Source: Ornatilinea sp.
GTDB lineage: Bacteria > Chloroflexota > Anaerolineae > Anaerolineales > Anaerolineaceae
Assembly: GCA_018433975.1 (NCBI GenBank)
Contig: JAHDQE010000040.1
Coordinates: 1 to 50,629, forward strand
Reading direction: 5' to 3'
DNA length: 50,629 nucleotides
Shown: positions 7,910 to 17,052 of the stretch, piece after piece
Layout of the letters: each line of letters begins with the position of its first letter
Numbering within the stretch: position 1 is the first letter of the stretch
The notes under the pieces: model-generated
Database searches by the model: none
The model's input: the letters and a program-made list of their open reading frames with translations, nothing else
Told to the model about the DNA's origin: nothing
Translations under genes and position numbers: made by a program

Positions 7910-8560
7910 TTACTTCATTGACCTGATCGGAAAGATTGTATTTTCATCTGTCTCAATGATAACGGCCTGTAAAGAGCCTCGTGTCATTTCCTGTAGTTCC
8001 TCTTGAAAGCCGTCGAAATACTCCACCGGGAAGCGCAGAGTCAGTGTCACATCTGCTCCAAACTCTTCGTCACAGATTTCTCCCTGGCACTCTGGCACGA
8101 GCAGCTTGATGCGTTCATAATAAGGATAAGGAAGCACCAGCATCGCCGTATGCGTGGCGCGTTTCTGGGCAAGAGGAAGAACCTTCAGCACTTCTTGAAC
8201 GGCTGAAGTATATGCCCGTACCAGGCCGCCGGTACCCAGTTTTGTTCCTCCAAAATAACGGGTTACCACAACAGCAACATCGCCCAGGCCGCTGCCCTGA
8301 AGCACAGTTAAAGCGGGGCGTCCCGCAGTTCCTGAAGGTTCCCCATCATCGGTACAGTGAGCCGTCACGGATGCCCCATGGCCCACCAAAAAAGCCGGGA
8401 CGTTGTGAGTGGCATCCGCAAACTCGGAGCGGATGTTCTGGATGAATTCTCTGGCCTCTTCCACGCTGAATACGGGTCCTGCGCTGGCAATAAACCGTGA
8501 ATTCACCACAAGGATCTCCTGTCGGGCAAACCCTGCCGGAATCGTACGGATCTCTTCCAA
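7910..8560 (-). CDS. YigZ/IMPACT family protein (UPF0029)
   Basis: The 216-residue protein carries the IMPACT N-terminal domain signature 'DDGEPSGTAGRPALTVLQGSGL...VVVTRYFGGTKLGTGGLVRAY' and a shorter C-terminal ferredoxin-like DUF1949 region. Bacterial members are widespread but poorly defined; the eukaryotic relative IMPACT modulates the Gcn2 stress kinase through Gcn1. It is the last gene of a minus-strand run tex - ABC - ABC - yigZ, with an 88-bp gap before it, so it may also have its own promoter. Confidence 0.9.
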   Translation of the reverse strand: MEEIRTIPAGFARQEILVVNSRFIASAGPVFSVEEAREFIQNIRSEFADATHNVPAFLVGHGASVTAHCTDDGEPSGTAGRPALTVLQGSGLGDVAVVVTRYFGGTKLGTGGLVRAYTSAVQEVLKVLPLAQKRATHTAMLVLPYPYYERIKLLVPECQGEICDEEFGADVTLTLRFPVEYFDGFQEELQEMTRGSLQAVIIETDENTIFPIRSMK

Positions 8561-8648
8561 GATGCTGCTTTTCCCTTTCTACAAGAATTGGCTTACCGTC
8601 AAAACCAACAACAAAATCCACAGGTAAATTTTTCTGAATGAACAGGTG

Positions 8649-10481
8649 TTACTCAGAAAAAATATCTTTGCTTTGAGAAATTTCGCGGGCCTGTTCAATA
8701 TAAGCCAGACTTTGATGCCGGAAATAAGTGTTATACAGCTCCGCATAATGTCCGGACTGTTCCAGGAGCGAATTGTGATTGCCTTCTTCAATGATCCGGC
8801 CGTTCTGCATCACAAGAATTCGATCGGCCGATTTCACCGTGGAAAGACGGTGGGCAATTAGAATACTGGTAGTACGTTCCAGAATAAGATGGAGTGCCTG
8901 CTGAATTTGCCACTCCGTAAAAGGATCAATGCTTGCGGTTGCTTCGTCCAGAATAAAAATCCCCGGATTCAGCACCAGAACCCGCATAAGAGACACCAGC
9001 TGCCGCTGTCCCATAGAAAGCATCGCCCCGCGTTCCCCGACTTCCGTATCCAACCCATCCGATAATGCCTCCAGCCATTCGCCCTCACCAATTTGACTGG
9101 CAATACGTTCGATCTCATTCCGGGCGGCTTCCGGTCTGGCATACCGGATATTTTCGAGTACGGAACCTGAAAAAAGAAACGGGGATTGGGAAACAATGCC
9201 CAGTTTCTTGCGGTAATCCGTTAAATTCAGGGTTCGAATATCCCGCCCGTCAATCAAAAGCTCACCGCCCTGGAACTCATAAAATCGGGCAATCAATCTG
9301 GCGATAGAAGACTTACCCGCTCCGGTATGTCCCACCAGTGCAATGTTCTCGCCGGATTGGATGTGCAAATTGAAGTCCTGTAAAACGGATTCATCCGTTT
9401 TATAGTGAAAATCCAGATGATCGAAATCCACACGACCTTTTAATGCTGTAACAGGCTCGTTTGCGGTCTGCCGCACAGCCGGTTCCGCATCAATCAGGGC
9501 AAACACACGTTCGGCGGCTGCCAGACCGGTTTGCACCTGGGTGAGGTAAGAAGACAAACTCACTACCGGATAGAGAAACCGGTCCAGACTCATCAGGAAC
9601 AGATACCAGTTTCCGGCCGTTACCAATCCGTCAATGGCGCTTAAACCACCCATATAAACCAGCAAAGCTGTAGCAATCCCTCCCACTGTATTCAATGTAG
9701 GGAAGACAATAGAGAGCGTCAACCCGCGTTTCACGTTGACTTTATAAGACAGGTCATTGGCCCTTGAGAAATCGGCATAGATATACTTTTCCTGCCGGAA
9801 ATTCTTCGCCACAGAAATACCACTGATAGTTTCTTTAATCGTTGCGTTGACATCGGCCATCGCGCGCATACCCTGCCGGGTAACCCGCCGGGCAAGTTTG
9901 CGATAGCTTATCGCAAAAACCAGGACAACAGGAATGATCGCCAGAACATACAAAAACAAATTCCATTCAATTCGGATCAGCACCACGCCCAGAATCACAG
10001 CCTGAAAAATTTGGGCTAAAAGATCGGTTGTGATCGTAACCAGTTGCCCAAAATCCCGGGTATCCGACGTGATTCTGGATACAATCCGGCCCGAAGAAAA
10101 CGAATCATAAAAAGAAAGGTCGTGCCGAGTGGAAGCATCAAACGCGTCCGTCGCCAGGTTCAGCATCACATTTGCCATGCCGCGGGTGAGATTACGGCGG
10201 AACATCCAGTTTGCCAGCCAGCGGCCCCCGCCTACAACCAGAATCCCAACAGCAATCCCAATCCCGATATTCAATGAAGGGTTGGCTTGATATAAATCCA
10301 GCCCTCGCGAAACGATGATCGGCTGGAGAGCCCCGGCTCCGGCCATAATAACCAGCATCGTGACCACAATTGAGAGCATTTTCCATTGTGGTCGAAGATA
10401 TCGCCAGATACGGATCAACAGGTCTCTGTCCGAATATTGTCGGTCATATTTTTCAGCACTCAGTCCGGAAAAAAAGCTCAT
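8649..10481 (-). CDS. ABC exporter half-transporter, consensus-ATPase partner
   Basis: The 610-residue protein has six membrane helices in the first ~320 residues and a C-terminal nucleotide-binding domain: Walker A GHTGAGKS (384-391), Q-loop 'IVSQSPFLFSGSV', signature LSMGQ (489-493; usual LSGGQ), Walker B with catalytic glutamate FILDE (E513), and H-loop 'LIAHRLST'. It lies 3 bp behind a second half-transporter and almost surely forms a heterodimer with it. Its own Walker A/B set is intact, but its signature has Met in place of the third-position Gly. The substrate is unknown; relatives (LmrCD, BmrCD, TM287/288) export lipophilic drugs or lipids. Confidence 0.93.
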   Translation of the reverse strand: MSFFSGLSAEKYDRQYSDRDLLIRIWRYLRPQWKMLSIVVTMLVIMAGAGALQPIIVSRGLDLYQANPSLNIGIGIAVGILVVGGGRWLANWMFRRNLTRGMANVMLNLATDAFDASTRHDLSFYDSFSSGRIVSRITSDTRDFGQLVTITTDLLAQIFQAVILGVVLIRIEWNLFLYVLAIIPVVLVFAISYRKLARRVTRQGMRAMADVNATIKETISGISVAKNFRQEKYIYADFSRANDLSYKVNVKRGLTLSIVFPTLNTVGGIATALLVYMGGLSAIDGLVTAGNWYLFLMSLDRFLYPVVSLSSYLTQVQTGLAAAERVFALIDAEPAVRQTANEPVTALKGRVDFDHLDFHYKTDESVLQDFNLHIQSGENIALVGHTGAGKSSIARLIARFYEFQGGELLIDGRDIRTLNLTDYRKKLGIVSQSPFLFSGSVLENIRYARPEAARNEIERIASQIGEGEWLEALSDGLDTEVGERGAMLSMGQRQLVSLMRVLVLNPGIFILDEATASIDPFTEWQIQQALHLILERTTSILIAHRLSTVKSADRILVMQNGRIIEEGNHNSLLEQSGHYAELYNTYFRHQSLAYIEQAREISQSKDIFSE

Positions 10482-10484
10482 GGT

Positions 10485-12248
10485 CTACTCCGCAAATATT
10501 CTGCGGTAATCCTTTGAGGTTCGCAGCAGGTCTTCATGTGTCCCGCAAGCAGATAATTTACCTTTTCGCATCACCAGAATCAAATCGGCCCAACGGATCT
10601 GAGAAAGCCGGTGCGTGATGATAAAGGTTGTCCGTCCCTGGGCAGCCGTAAAGATTGCCCTCTGGATTTTGTCTTCAGTAGCGCTGTCAATCGCACTGGT
10701 GGAATCATCCAGAATCAATATTTTAGGATCTGTCAGAAAAGCACGTGCCAGTGCAAGCCGTTGCCGTTGGCCGCCCGATAAAGTTGTCCCTCGTTCGCCA
10801 ACCACCGTATCATACCCCTCTGCGAATGTCTTAATAAAATCATCCGCCTGTGCCGCTTTGGCGGCAGTCCGAATCTCTTCCAAAGAAGCATCTGATTTTC
10901 CAAAAGCAATATTTTGGGCAATGCTCTGGCTAAACAGGAAAATATCCTGTTCAATGATGGAAACGCTCTGTCGAAGTGCCTCCAGGTTCCAATCGCGCAC
11001 ATCCACGCCATCCACCAGAACTTGGCCTTCCAAAGCATCATAAGTTCTATTGATCAATTTTGTAAGGGTGGTTTTGCCCGTGCCGGTCTGTCCAACAATT
11101 GCCACGGTTTGCCCGGGTTTAACCTTGAAGGATATTTCCGAAAAGACTTCATCGCCTTCCTGATAGGAGAACGCAACTTGTCTGAACTCGACCTCTCCTC
11201 GCATTTCGTTTTGATAACCGGTCAGGTTTTGATCCAGATTGGTTTCTTGATTCATCAATTCCAGTATGCGGCGCGCTCCGGCCACGCCGAGCGAAATCTG
11301 AGAATAGGCAAAAAGGGAAATGAAAGTTGGGAAATCCAGCATCAACAACAAGCCAAAATAACCTACCACATCACCCGTGCTTAAAACACCGCGATTCAAA
11401 AGCCAGAGCCCGTGCAGCAGCCCTAATCCCAGCGCGAGATAGAGCAGCAGCAGCGGGATATAACGCGCCTCAATATCTCCTTGCTGCACGGCCGCGTCAC
11501 GATAGCGTTGCGCGTTAGTGCCAAAACGGTTGACCTCCGACACTTCTTGTGCAGCACCTTTTACGGTCTCAATACCGTCCAGCGATTCAGAAAGCCGGGT
11601 GTTTAAAACGCCAAAGGAGGACCGCACCTCATCCGTAACCGGCTTTAACCGCCTCAAGTAGTTTCGCAGCGCGAAGAAATAGAGAACAGCAAAAAGTATT
11701 GGCGTAAGAACCAGAGAAGGATGATAGTTTGGCGCCAGGATAATCGGCATAAAGATAAAGATTATGGATCCGGCGACCAGGTTAACACCCGGGCTGAATA
11801 AAAAATTTACTTCCCGGACATCATTGGTTGCCCGCGCCATGGTATCTCCAACCGCTTGCATACTGTGAAAAGTCATGCTCTTTCCCAGCAGGTTAACGTA
11901 CATTTCTCTTCTTACATCACGCTCAACCCGTTGGGCCATCAGTTCAAAACCAAAATTCCGGAAGAACTGCAATCCGCCTCTTGCCAATTGTGAGCCGGCA
12001 ATCCACAGGGCAATATTGAACAACTTGCTCAAGTCCGGATTCGGCGAAGTAATGATATTGAATGCCCGGCCAATCAGGATGGGTGTAACAGAATAAAAAC
12101 CGGCATTCCCTGACGCGCTGATTAGTGACATTAACAAAATTGGCCAATGATGGAGTGCATGCGAAAGAATCCAGCGAACCGGGCCGGTCCGGTTCCCCTG
12201 GAATGTTTCCGGCATGGAAAATTCAACTTGCGCAGCAGTTTCTGTCAT
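10485..12248 (-). CDS. ABC exporter half-transporter, degenerate-site partner
   Basis: The 587-residue protein has a membrane domain (about 30-325) and a nucleotide-binding domain with Walker A GQTGTGKT (386-393), Q-loop 'IIEQDIFLFSQSI', a canonical LSGGQ (490-494), Walker B LILDD and H-loop 'FIITHRLSQ'. The residue after the Walker B aspartate is Asp515 rather than the catalytic Glu. That is the hallmark of the degenerate half of heterodimeric exporters such as TM287. It precedes the 610-residue partner by 3 bp, so the two are co-translated. tex lies 32 bp upstream on the same strand. Confidence 0.93.
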   Translation of the reverse strand: MTETAAQVEFSMPETFQGNRTGPVRWILSHALHHWPILLMSLISASGNAGFYSVTPILIGRAFNIITSPNPDLSKLFNIALWIAGSQLARGGLQFFRNFGFELMAQRVERDVRREMYVNLLGKSMTFHSMQAVGDTMARATNDVREVNFLFSPGVNLVAGSIIFIFMPIILAPNYHPSLVLTPILFAVLYFFALRNYLRRLKPVTDEVRSSFGVLNTRLSESLDGIETVKGAAQEVSEVNRFGTNAQRYRDAAVQQGDIEARYIPLLLLYLALGLGLLHGLWLLNRGVLSTGDVVGYFGLLLMLDFPTFISLFAYSQISLGVAGARRILELMNQETNLDQNLTGYQNEMRGEVEFRQVAFSYQEGDEVFSEISFKVKPGQTVAIVGQTGTGKTTLTKLINRTYDALEGQVLVDGVDVRDWNLEALRQSVSIIEQDIFLFSQSIAQNIAFGKSDASLEEIRTAAKAAQADDFIKTFAEGYDTVVGERGTTLSGGQRQRLALARAFLTDPKILILDDSTSAIDSATEDKIQRAIFTAAQGRTTFIITHRLSQIRWADLILVMRKGKLSACGTHEDLLRTSKDYRRIFAE

Positions 12249-12280
12249 ACCAATTCCGTTTTATTCTTTCAAAAAGAACG

Positions 12281-14410
12281 TTAATCAACCAGCTTCAAAC
12301 CAATTCGGCTTCGCTCTATCTCTATTTTATCGATTTCTACATTAATCACATCACCAACCGAAAGCCGCACACCACGGGGAATCTGGCTGTGGTGCAGCAA
12401 ACCGTCCTGTTTTACCCCAATATCCACAAAAGCGCCAAAATCCACAACATTCCGTACGGTACCTTTCAACCGCATTCCCGGAGCCAAATCTTCCATAGAA
12501 AGCACATCGCTGCGGAGAATAGGCGTTGGCAGATCTTCACGCGGGTCGCGTCCCGGCCGGACAAGCTGGTCAAAAATATCCTCTAGGGTAGGAACTCCGG
12601 TGCCCAATTCAACCGCAAGCTGCGTCAGAGGGACCTGATGTCGTAAAGTCTCCAACTTCAATCGCTTTTCTTCCATGTCGGCCGCAATTTTAATGTCCGC
12701 CCGTTCCAAAACTTTTTCCGCTACACCATAACTTTCCGGATGGATGGCGCTGTAATCCAGAGGGTTGCTGCCATTGCGAATCCGCATAAAACCGGCCGAT
12801 TGCTCAAAAGCCTTCGCACCCAGCCCCGATACCTTTTGAAATTGCTTGCGATCGGTGAATTGTCCGTTCTCATCGCGATAGACAACAATTCTTTCCGCAA
12901 GTTTCGGCCCAATCCCGGAAATATGCGCCAGTAAAGCAGGTGAAGCTGTGTTCACATCCACCCCGACCTGATTCACCACGCTTTCCACCACACCGGACAG
13001 AGCATTGGAAAGTTCCTTCTGGTTGACGTCATGCTGGTACATACCGACCCCAATAGACTTCGGATCAATCTTGACCAGTTCGGCCAATGGGTCCTGCACC
13101 CGTCGGGCGATTGAAACTGCCCCTCGCAAACTGACATCCAGTTGAGGGAACTCCTCCCGTGCCAGTGGACTGGCGGAATAAACACTTGCTCCCGCCTCGT
13201 TGGTGATCAAATAATATACGCCTTTTACCTCTTTGAGGATCTCTGCTGCCAATAACTCTGTCTCGCGAGATGCAGTTCCATTCCCAATGGTAATCAGGTT
13301 CACCCGATATCGTTGGATCAAATCTTTGATAATGGACTTGGCCTCTGACCATTTCTTCTGCGGTGCGTGCGGATAAATCGCTGTCGTATCAAGCAGTTTT
13401 CCCGTTTCATCCACAACAGCGATCTTGCACCCCGTGCGGTATGCCGGGTCAATCCCTAGCACAACATATCCATTCATCGGCGGCTGTGTCAGAAGCGCTT
13501 TCAGGTTATCGGAAAACACACCAATCGCATGTCCATCCGCCTGCTCGGTCAGCATGCGTCGGATATCTCTTTCAATTGCCGGCAGCAAAAGCCTTTGAGC
13601 CGCATCTTCAATGGCCAGATTAAGCTGGTCAAACCAGGGCGAGCGCCTGTCTCCCCGAAAATACCGTTCAATCGCCTGCCGCCAGTCCCGCTCATCCACT
13701 TCCAGTTTTACCCGTAGAATTTTCTCGGCTTCACCCCGATTAATCGCCAGCACCTGATGTGGGCGTAGCCGGTCCACCTTGCAATCAAATTCATAATAAA
13801 GTTGATAAACTTCACGGGGGTCTTCCGCGGATGCAATTTTTTCGCTTTTTAAAACACCCCACACCAATGCCTTGTCCCGGGCTGCTTGTCGCACATCCGC
13901 GTGATCGTTAATCACTTCAGCCACGATGTCACGCGCTCCTGCGAGGGCCGCATCCATATCCGGGACCTCGTCGGTAAGATAGGGCTGCACCATCTCTAGG
14001 AGACCTTGTTTAGAAAGGCTTTGTTTCAGAATCGAATCCGCCAACCCCTGCAGCCCCTTCTCTTTTGCCAGCACAGCACGCGTTTTCCGCTTTAATTTAT
14101 AAGGCTGGTATAGATCCTCCAGAATTGTGAGGGAATCGGCCTCTATCAGCCGTTTTCTTAGCTCTGGCGTCATTTTCTCTTGAGACTCTATAGCGGAGAG
14201 GATGGTTTCCCGCCGGTCATCCAGAGTGCGCAAGTGCTGCAATAATTTTTCAATCTGCCGGATCTGTTCTTCATCCAATGTACCGGTTCGTTCTTTTCGA
14301 TATCGGGCAATAAAAGGGATGGTATTTCCCTCTTCCAACAACGCAGCAACCGCTTCAACCTGGGTCGGTTTCAACGTCAATTCTTTTGCGATTCTTTCAA
14401 CATGATTCAT
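12281..14410 (-). CDS. tex: Tex family RNA-binding transcription accessory protein
   Basis: At 709 residues this is slightly shorter than many Tex proteins (~720-780). The domain order is the family's: an N-terminal helical region ('NTIPFIARYRKERTGTLDEEQIRQIE'), a YqgF/RNase H-like fold ('VLGIDPAYRTGCKIAVVDETGKLLDT', about 318-343), helix-hairpin-helix repeats ('HISGIGPKLAERIVVYRDENG', about 500-520) and a C-terminal S1 RNA-binding domain ('GMRLKGTVRNVVDFGAFVDIGV...GLLHHSQI', about 640-707). Tex binds nucleic acid and influences transcription and RNA turnover. It heads a minus-strand run leading into the two ABC genes. The upstream 200 bp is shared with the divergent trmO gene. Confidence 0.96.
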   Translation of the reverse strand: MNHVERIAKELTLKPTQVEAVAALLEEGNTIPFIARYRKERTGTLDEEQIRQIEKLLQHLRTLDDRRETILSAIESQEKMTPELRKRLIEADSLTILEDLYQPYKLKRKTRAVLAKEKGLQGLADSILKQSLSKQGLLEMVQPYLTDEVPDMDAALAGARDIVAEVINDHADVRQAARDKALVWGVLKSEKIASAEDPREVYQLYYEFDCKVDRLRPHQVLAINRGEAEKILRVKLEVDERDWRQAIERYFRGDRRSPWFDQLNLAIEDAAQRLLLPAIERDIRRMLTEQADGHAIGVFSDNLKALLTQPPMNGYVVLGIDPAYRTGCKIAVVDETGKLLDTTAIYPHAPQKKWSEAKSIIKDLIQRYRVNLITIGNGTASRETELLAAEILKEVKGVYYLITNEAGASVYSASPLAREEFPQLDVSLRGAVSIARRVQDPLAELVKIDPKSIGVGMYQHDVNQKELSNALSGVVESVVNQVGVDVNTASPALLAHISGIGPKLAERIVVYRDENGQFTDRKQFQKVSGLGAKAFEQSAGFMRIRNGSNPLDYSAIHPESYGVAEKVLERADIKIAADMEEKRLKLETLRHQVPLTQLAVELGTGVPTLEDIFDQLVRPGRDPREDLPTPILRSDVLSMEDLAPGMRLKGTVRNVVDFGAFVDIGVKQDGLLHHSQIPRGVRLSVGDVINVEIDKIEIERSRIGLKLVD

Positions 14411-14532
14411 CTGTTTTCTGCCACCATATCCATTAAATAATTTTTACCGCTTAAATTCTTGAGTTTAATCAGAGACCAACAATAGAGCCGGGTTCCGGCC
14501 AGAAAATTTTATCACCGAACCCCTTTTTGAAT

Positions 14533-14549
14533 AGTAAAATGTATTTACT
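14533..14549. repeat. short inverted repeat in the tex/trmO divergent region
   Basis: AGTAAA and TTTACT (14533-14538, 14544-14549) form a perfect 6-bp palindrome with a 5-base spacer. It lies between the divergent tex and trmO genes. It could be an operator, but AT-rich palindromes of this size also arise by chance. Confidence 0.3.
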
Positions 14550-14617
14550 GAAGATGCTTTAACAAAAACCTTATGGCTATACGCTTTTTGTAAATCCACA
14601 CTACAGGAGTGTCCAAC

Positions 14618-15061
14618 ATGGAATTTACCATGCATCCAATAGGGATTATTCATTCTCCCTTTACGACAAAAAAACAGACCCCCATCCAGCCTGTGCGTTC
14701 TGCCGCGCAGGGAAAAGTAGAGATATTTAAGGAGTTTGAACTAGGTCTCAATGGGATCGAGGGTTTTTCTCACCTGATTCTGGTATATGTTTTTGATAGA
14801 TCCGAAGGATACCAGCTCCAGATAAAACCATTTCTGGATGACCGGGAGCATGGGCTGTTTACAACACGTTACCCCTACCGCCCCAACCCAATCGGGTTAT
14901 CAATTGTTGAATTGATCTCCAGGGAAGGAAATATATTGACCATCAATGGTGTGGATGTTTTGGAAAACACACCCTTGCTGGATATCAAACCGTACATGCC
15001 CGAATTTGATATTCGGCAAAATGTTCGCGCCGGCTGGTACGAGAATCGCTCGAAACCTTAA
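14618..15061 (+). CDS. trmO: TsaA/TrmO-type tRNA (t6A37) N6-methyltransferase
   Basis: The 147-residue single-domain protein matches the TsaA/YaeB family: N-terminal 'HPIGIIHSPFTTKKQTPIQPVRSAAQGKVEIF', then 'LNGIEGFSHLILVYVFDRS' and 'GLFTTRYPYRPNPIGLSIVELISREGN'. TrmO uses SAM to methylate the t6A base at position 37 of certain tRNAs. The ATG at 14618 is preferred over a GTG at 14609 because AGGAG (14605-14609) lies 8 bases before it and overlaps the GTG. The stop overlaps the stop of the convergent DUF364 gene by 4 bp, with no terminator between them. The protein is shorter than E. coli TrmO, which has an extra C-terminal part. Confidence 0.88.
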   Translation: MEFTMHPIGIIHSPFTTKKQTPIQPVRSAAQGKVEIFKEFELGLNGIEGFSHLILVYVFDRSEGYQLQIKPFLDDREHGLFTTRYPYRPNPIGLSIVELISREGNILTINGVDVLENTPLLDIKPYMPEFDIRQNVRAGWYENRSKP

Positions 15062-15801
15062 TCCGTAACCATTGTGACCAGATTCACTCCTGCACGGTGA
15101 ACCTGTCTGAAGGTTCCTCCCTGGCTGGCAGTTTGAAGAACGGCTTCGATATTTGTTACCACAGAACCGGAAAGCATATCAATTCCATGATCATACAGAA
15201 CCGGACTTAAAGGCGTGCTGGGGCCTAACAATAAAACAAACGCATCCGGCGAGCAGAACTGAATAAGCCGGTCAAAAGTGTGGTTAACCAGAGTCATAGC
15301 TGTAATGGCCACCACATCCGCTTTCCTTAACACCTGTTCTGCCTGGGAAGTGTGCACTTCTCCCGCCACCGGTGTTTGTTCAACAATGGTTAAACTCCCC
15401 ACTTTTTCGCGCGCCCGGTCGATAAAGGGAAAGTGTCCAATGAGTGCCACGTCTTTTCCGGCTCCATGCTGGGTGATAACTTCTTCGGCGTTTAATTCTC
15501 GATACAGCTCCGGCCGCTTTGGGAGCAAAGCATTAAGGGCCGCCATCCCAATGCTTGTCTGAGGAAAGCGGTCTTCGAGAGCGAAATTAGCCAGTTCAAG
15601 CCCGGACATTTTCTCAAGCTGTCCGGCTTCCGGCACATCCGGTTCTCCGGTATGGGGATGGTTTGAAGCCAGCGTAGAAGCCAGCCCACAGCGTCGTTCC
15701 CCATTCACCTCGACCACCACACATGTCCAGTGCAAACCAATCCGCACATCCACAACACGTCCATCCGGTAAAGTATTCATCACATCATGCAGCAAGTTCA
15801 T
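15058..15801 (-). CDS. DUF364/DUF4213 Rossmann-like protein (putative heavy-metal chelation family)
   Basis: The 247-residue protein has an N-terminal region with 'GLHWTCVVVEVNGERRCGLASTL' and 'MSGLELANFALEDRFPQTSIGMAALNALLP', typical of DUF4213. A C-terminal Rossmann-like half follows: 'KDVALIGHFPFIDRAREKV', 'ADVVAITAMTLVNHTFDRLIQFC' and 'VLLLGPSTPLSPVLYDHGIDMLSG'. The family is proposed to handle metals or corrinoids, but no reaction is proven. A GGTGA ribosome site precedes the ATG. It starts 16 bp after the stop of the upstream hypothetical gene, so they are likely one operon. Confidence 0.85.
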   Translation of the reverse strand: MNLLHDVMNTLPDGRVVDVRIGLHWTCVVVEVNGERRCGLASTLASNHPHTGEPDVPEAGQLEKMSGLELANFALEDRFPQTSIGMAALNALLPKRPELYRELNAEEVITQHGAGKDVALIGHFPFIDRAREKVGSLTIVEQTPVAGEVHTSQAEQVLRKADVVAITAMTLVNHTFDRLIQFCSPDAFVLLLGPSTPLSPVLYDHGIDMLSGSVVTNIEAVLQTASQGGTFRQVHRAGVNLVTMVTD

Positions 15802-15817
15802 AAATCACCCCATTTCA

Positions 15818-16252
15818 TTATAGTTCGTCAGGATTTCGCTTTTCCTGCGCAAGTTTTTTCCAACTCCCCACCCATGGCGTTCCCAAACGGTGGCGAACAG
15901 GAACTTGGGTACTCATCAGTTTCTGTGCTGTAATCGCGGCGTTTTCCGCCACTTTCGCCCAATCCCCTGTCAGAACAGCTTCTCGCATTGCTTCGCTGGT
16001 TCTTTGTGTCCAAATCCACTCCATCCGGAATCGGTCTGCTTTAACCCAATAACCTCGTTTTTCCCAGGCAGCCACGGACTGGTCCACGGTATTAAAGATT
16101 TCTCCCAGGGCTATCGCGATAAATGCAGCCAGGTCTTTGCTGTTGTCATTGGGTTCAGGTTGAAGCATCAGTTCTCTTAAAGCCAGCACAACTGCCCGGG
16201 TCAACCGTTTCCTTTCTTTCCCAACGCTATCAGGATTGATGACACGACTCAA
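15818..16252 (-). CDS. conserved hypothetical protein, all-helical, function unknown
   Basis: The 144-residue protein begins 'SRVINPDSVGKERKRLTRA', is helical and charged, and ends 'GTPWVGSWKKLAQEKRNPDEL'. The TTG start at 16252 was chosen because GGAGG lies 5 bases upstream; an ATG at 16300 would add a hydrophobic 16-residue lead that overlaps this ribosome site. The sequence style, with a conserved core around 'AAFIAIALGEIFNTVDQSVAAWEKRGYWVKADRFR', fits a protein kept within one lineage. It sits directly upstream of the DUF364 gene. No catalytic motif is visible. Confidence 0.75.
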   Translation of the reverse strand: MSRVINPDSVGKERKRLTRAVVLALRELMLQPEPNDNSKDLAAFIAIALGEIFNTVDQSVAAWEKRGYWVKADRFRMEWIWTQRTSEAMREAVLTGDWAKVAENAAITAQKLMSTQVPVRHRLGTPWVGSWKKLAQEKRNPDEL

Positions 16253-16401
16253 AGTAACCTCCAACAATAAGAATAGCAAGACCGAACGGCCTTGCCGCAA
16301 ATAGACATTATATCGGATTAATAAAAAGAATTAAAGTAAGCAAGGGAACCCGAAAATACTGACAAGTCTCCTGTTCTTTTGCGAATGAGTATTTATCCCG
16401 G

Positions 16402-16764
16402 TCAATCATCCACCATGGACAAAGCTGCCCGGCAAATCGCCAGGGGCACAGTATTCGCCATACCTGCAAATTTTCGGCCAAAAACCGCTTTAACCACCTG
16501 CATCCGCCGGTCATTTTCCTGGACTGAATTAACCTCTAGTTGAAAAGATATTCCCTTTTTAGCCAATTCATCCACAATTAACCAGGCTTCGGCAATTCCG
16601 GATGAGAACCCGGGGGTATAAAGGCCTTTACCCGCATCCGGCTTCAACCATTTGCATCCCCGTTTTCCATCGGGAGAGTCCTCATCAACCCGCGACCACA
16701 TCATCACTTTTTCCGCCACCAAACAATCAAGCCTTTTCCCTTCCGGATACATTTCTGTTTGCAT
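16402..16764 (-). CDS. phage ABA-sandwich (BC1872-like) domain protein
   Basis: This 120-residue protein reads 'LDCLVAEKVMMWSRV' at the N-terminus, 'TPGFSSGIAEAWLIVDEL' in the middle and 'PLAICRAALSMVDD' at the C-terminus. That order matches the small ABA-sandwich domain common in phage and integrated-element genes (BC1872 type). The ATG has a strong GGGAGG ribosome site 5 bases upstream. No other phage gene is nearby, so this is either a domesticated gene or a leftover of an old element. Its role is unknown. Family recognition is by eye. Confidence 0.7.
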   Translation of the reverse strand: MQTEMYPEGKRLDCLVAEKVMMWSRVDEDSPDGKRGCKWLKPDAGKGLYTPGFSSGIAEAWLIVDELAKKGISFQLEVNSVQENDRRMQVVKAVFGRKFAGMANTVPLAICRAALSMVDD

Positions 16765-16861
16765 AACTGCCTCCCAAAACTATTTTAGCAAATTCACGCA
16801 CTCCAGAAAAGTAAAACATTTCGTCAGTTTAGGCATCTCACCACGTAAAGTAAAACAGGAA

Positions 16862-16890
16862 TTAGCAAAAAATATAAATCTTGGTATAAT
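16862..16890 (+). promoter_or_regulatory. promoter of tRNA-Leu and tig
   Basis: TTAGCA at 16862-16867 is followed after 17 bp by TATAAT at 16885-16890, with a TG one base before the -10 (extended -10, TGGTATAAT). It lies about 37 bp before the mature tRNA start. Confidence 0.7.
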
Positions 16891-16926
16891 AAACCCGGCT
16901 CCATTCAAGATGGTGTAGTTAAACTT

Positions 16927-17008
16927 GGGGAAATGCTGGAACTGGCAGACAGGCGTGACTTAGGATCACGTGCCGCAAGGCGTGAGGGTTCGAGCCCCTC
17001 TTTCCCCA
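16927..17008 (+). tRNA. tRNA-Leu (anticodon TAG)
   Basis: The 82-nt cloverleaf has acceptor GGGGAAA/TTTCCCC, anticodon stem CGTGA/TCACG around loop CTTAGGA (anticodon TAG), a long class II variable arm with CCGC/GGCG-type pairing, and T-arm GAGGG-TTCGAGC-CCCTC. The discriminator is A and no CCA is encoded. It is followed 44 bp later by the trigger factor gene on the same strand, with no terminator between. Confidence 0.95.
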
Positions 17009-17052
17009 CTTTTTTATTAAAAATACTAAAGTGGAAAGTAAGGATAGTTACA

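Noticed and set aside
16933..17052. Upstream extension of the trigger factor reading frame
   Set aside because: These codons translate the tRNA-Leu gene. The TTG at 17053 has an AAGGA site and matches the normal trigger factor N-terminus.
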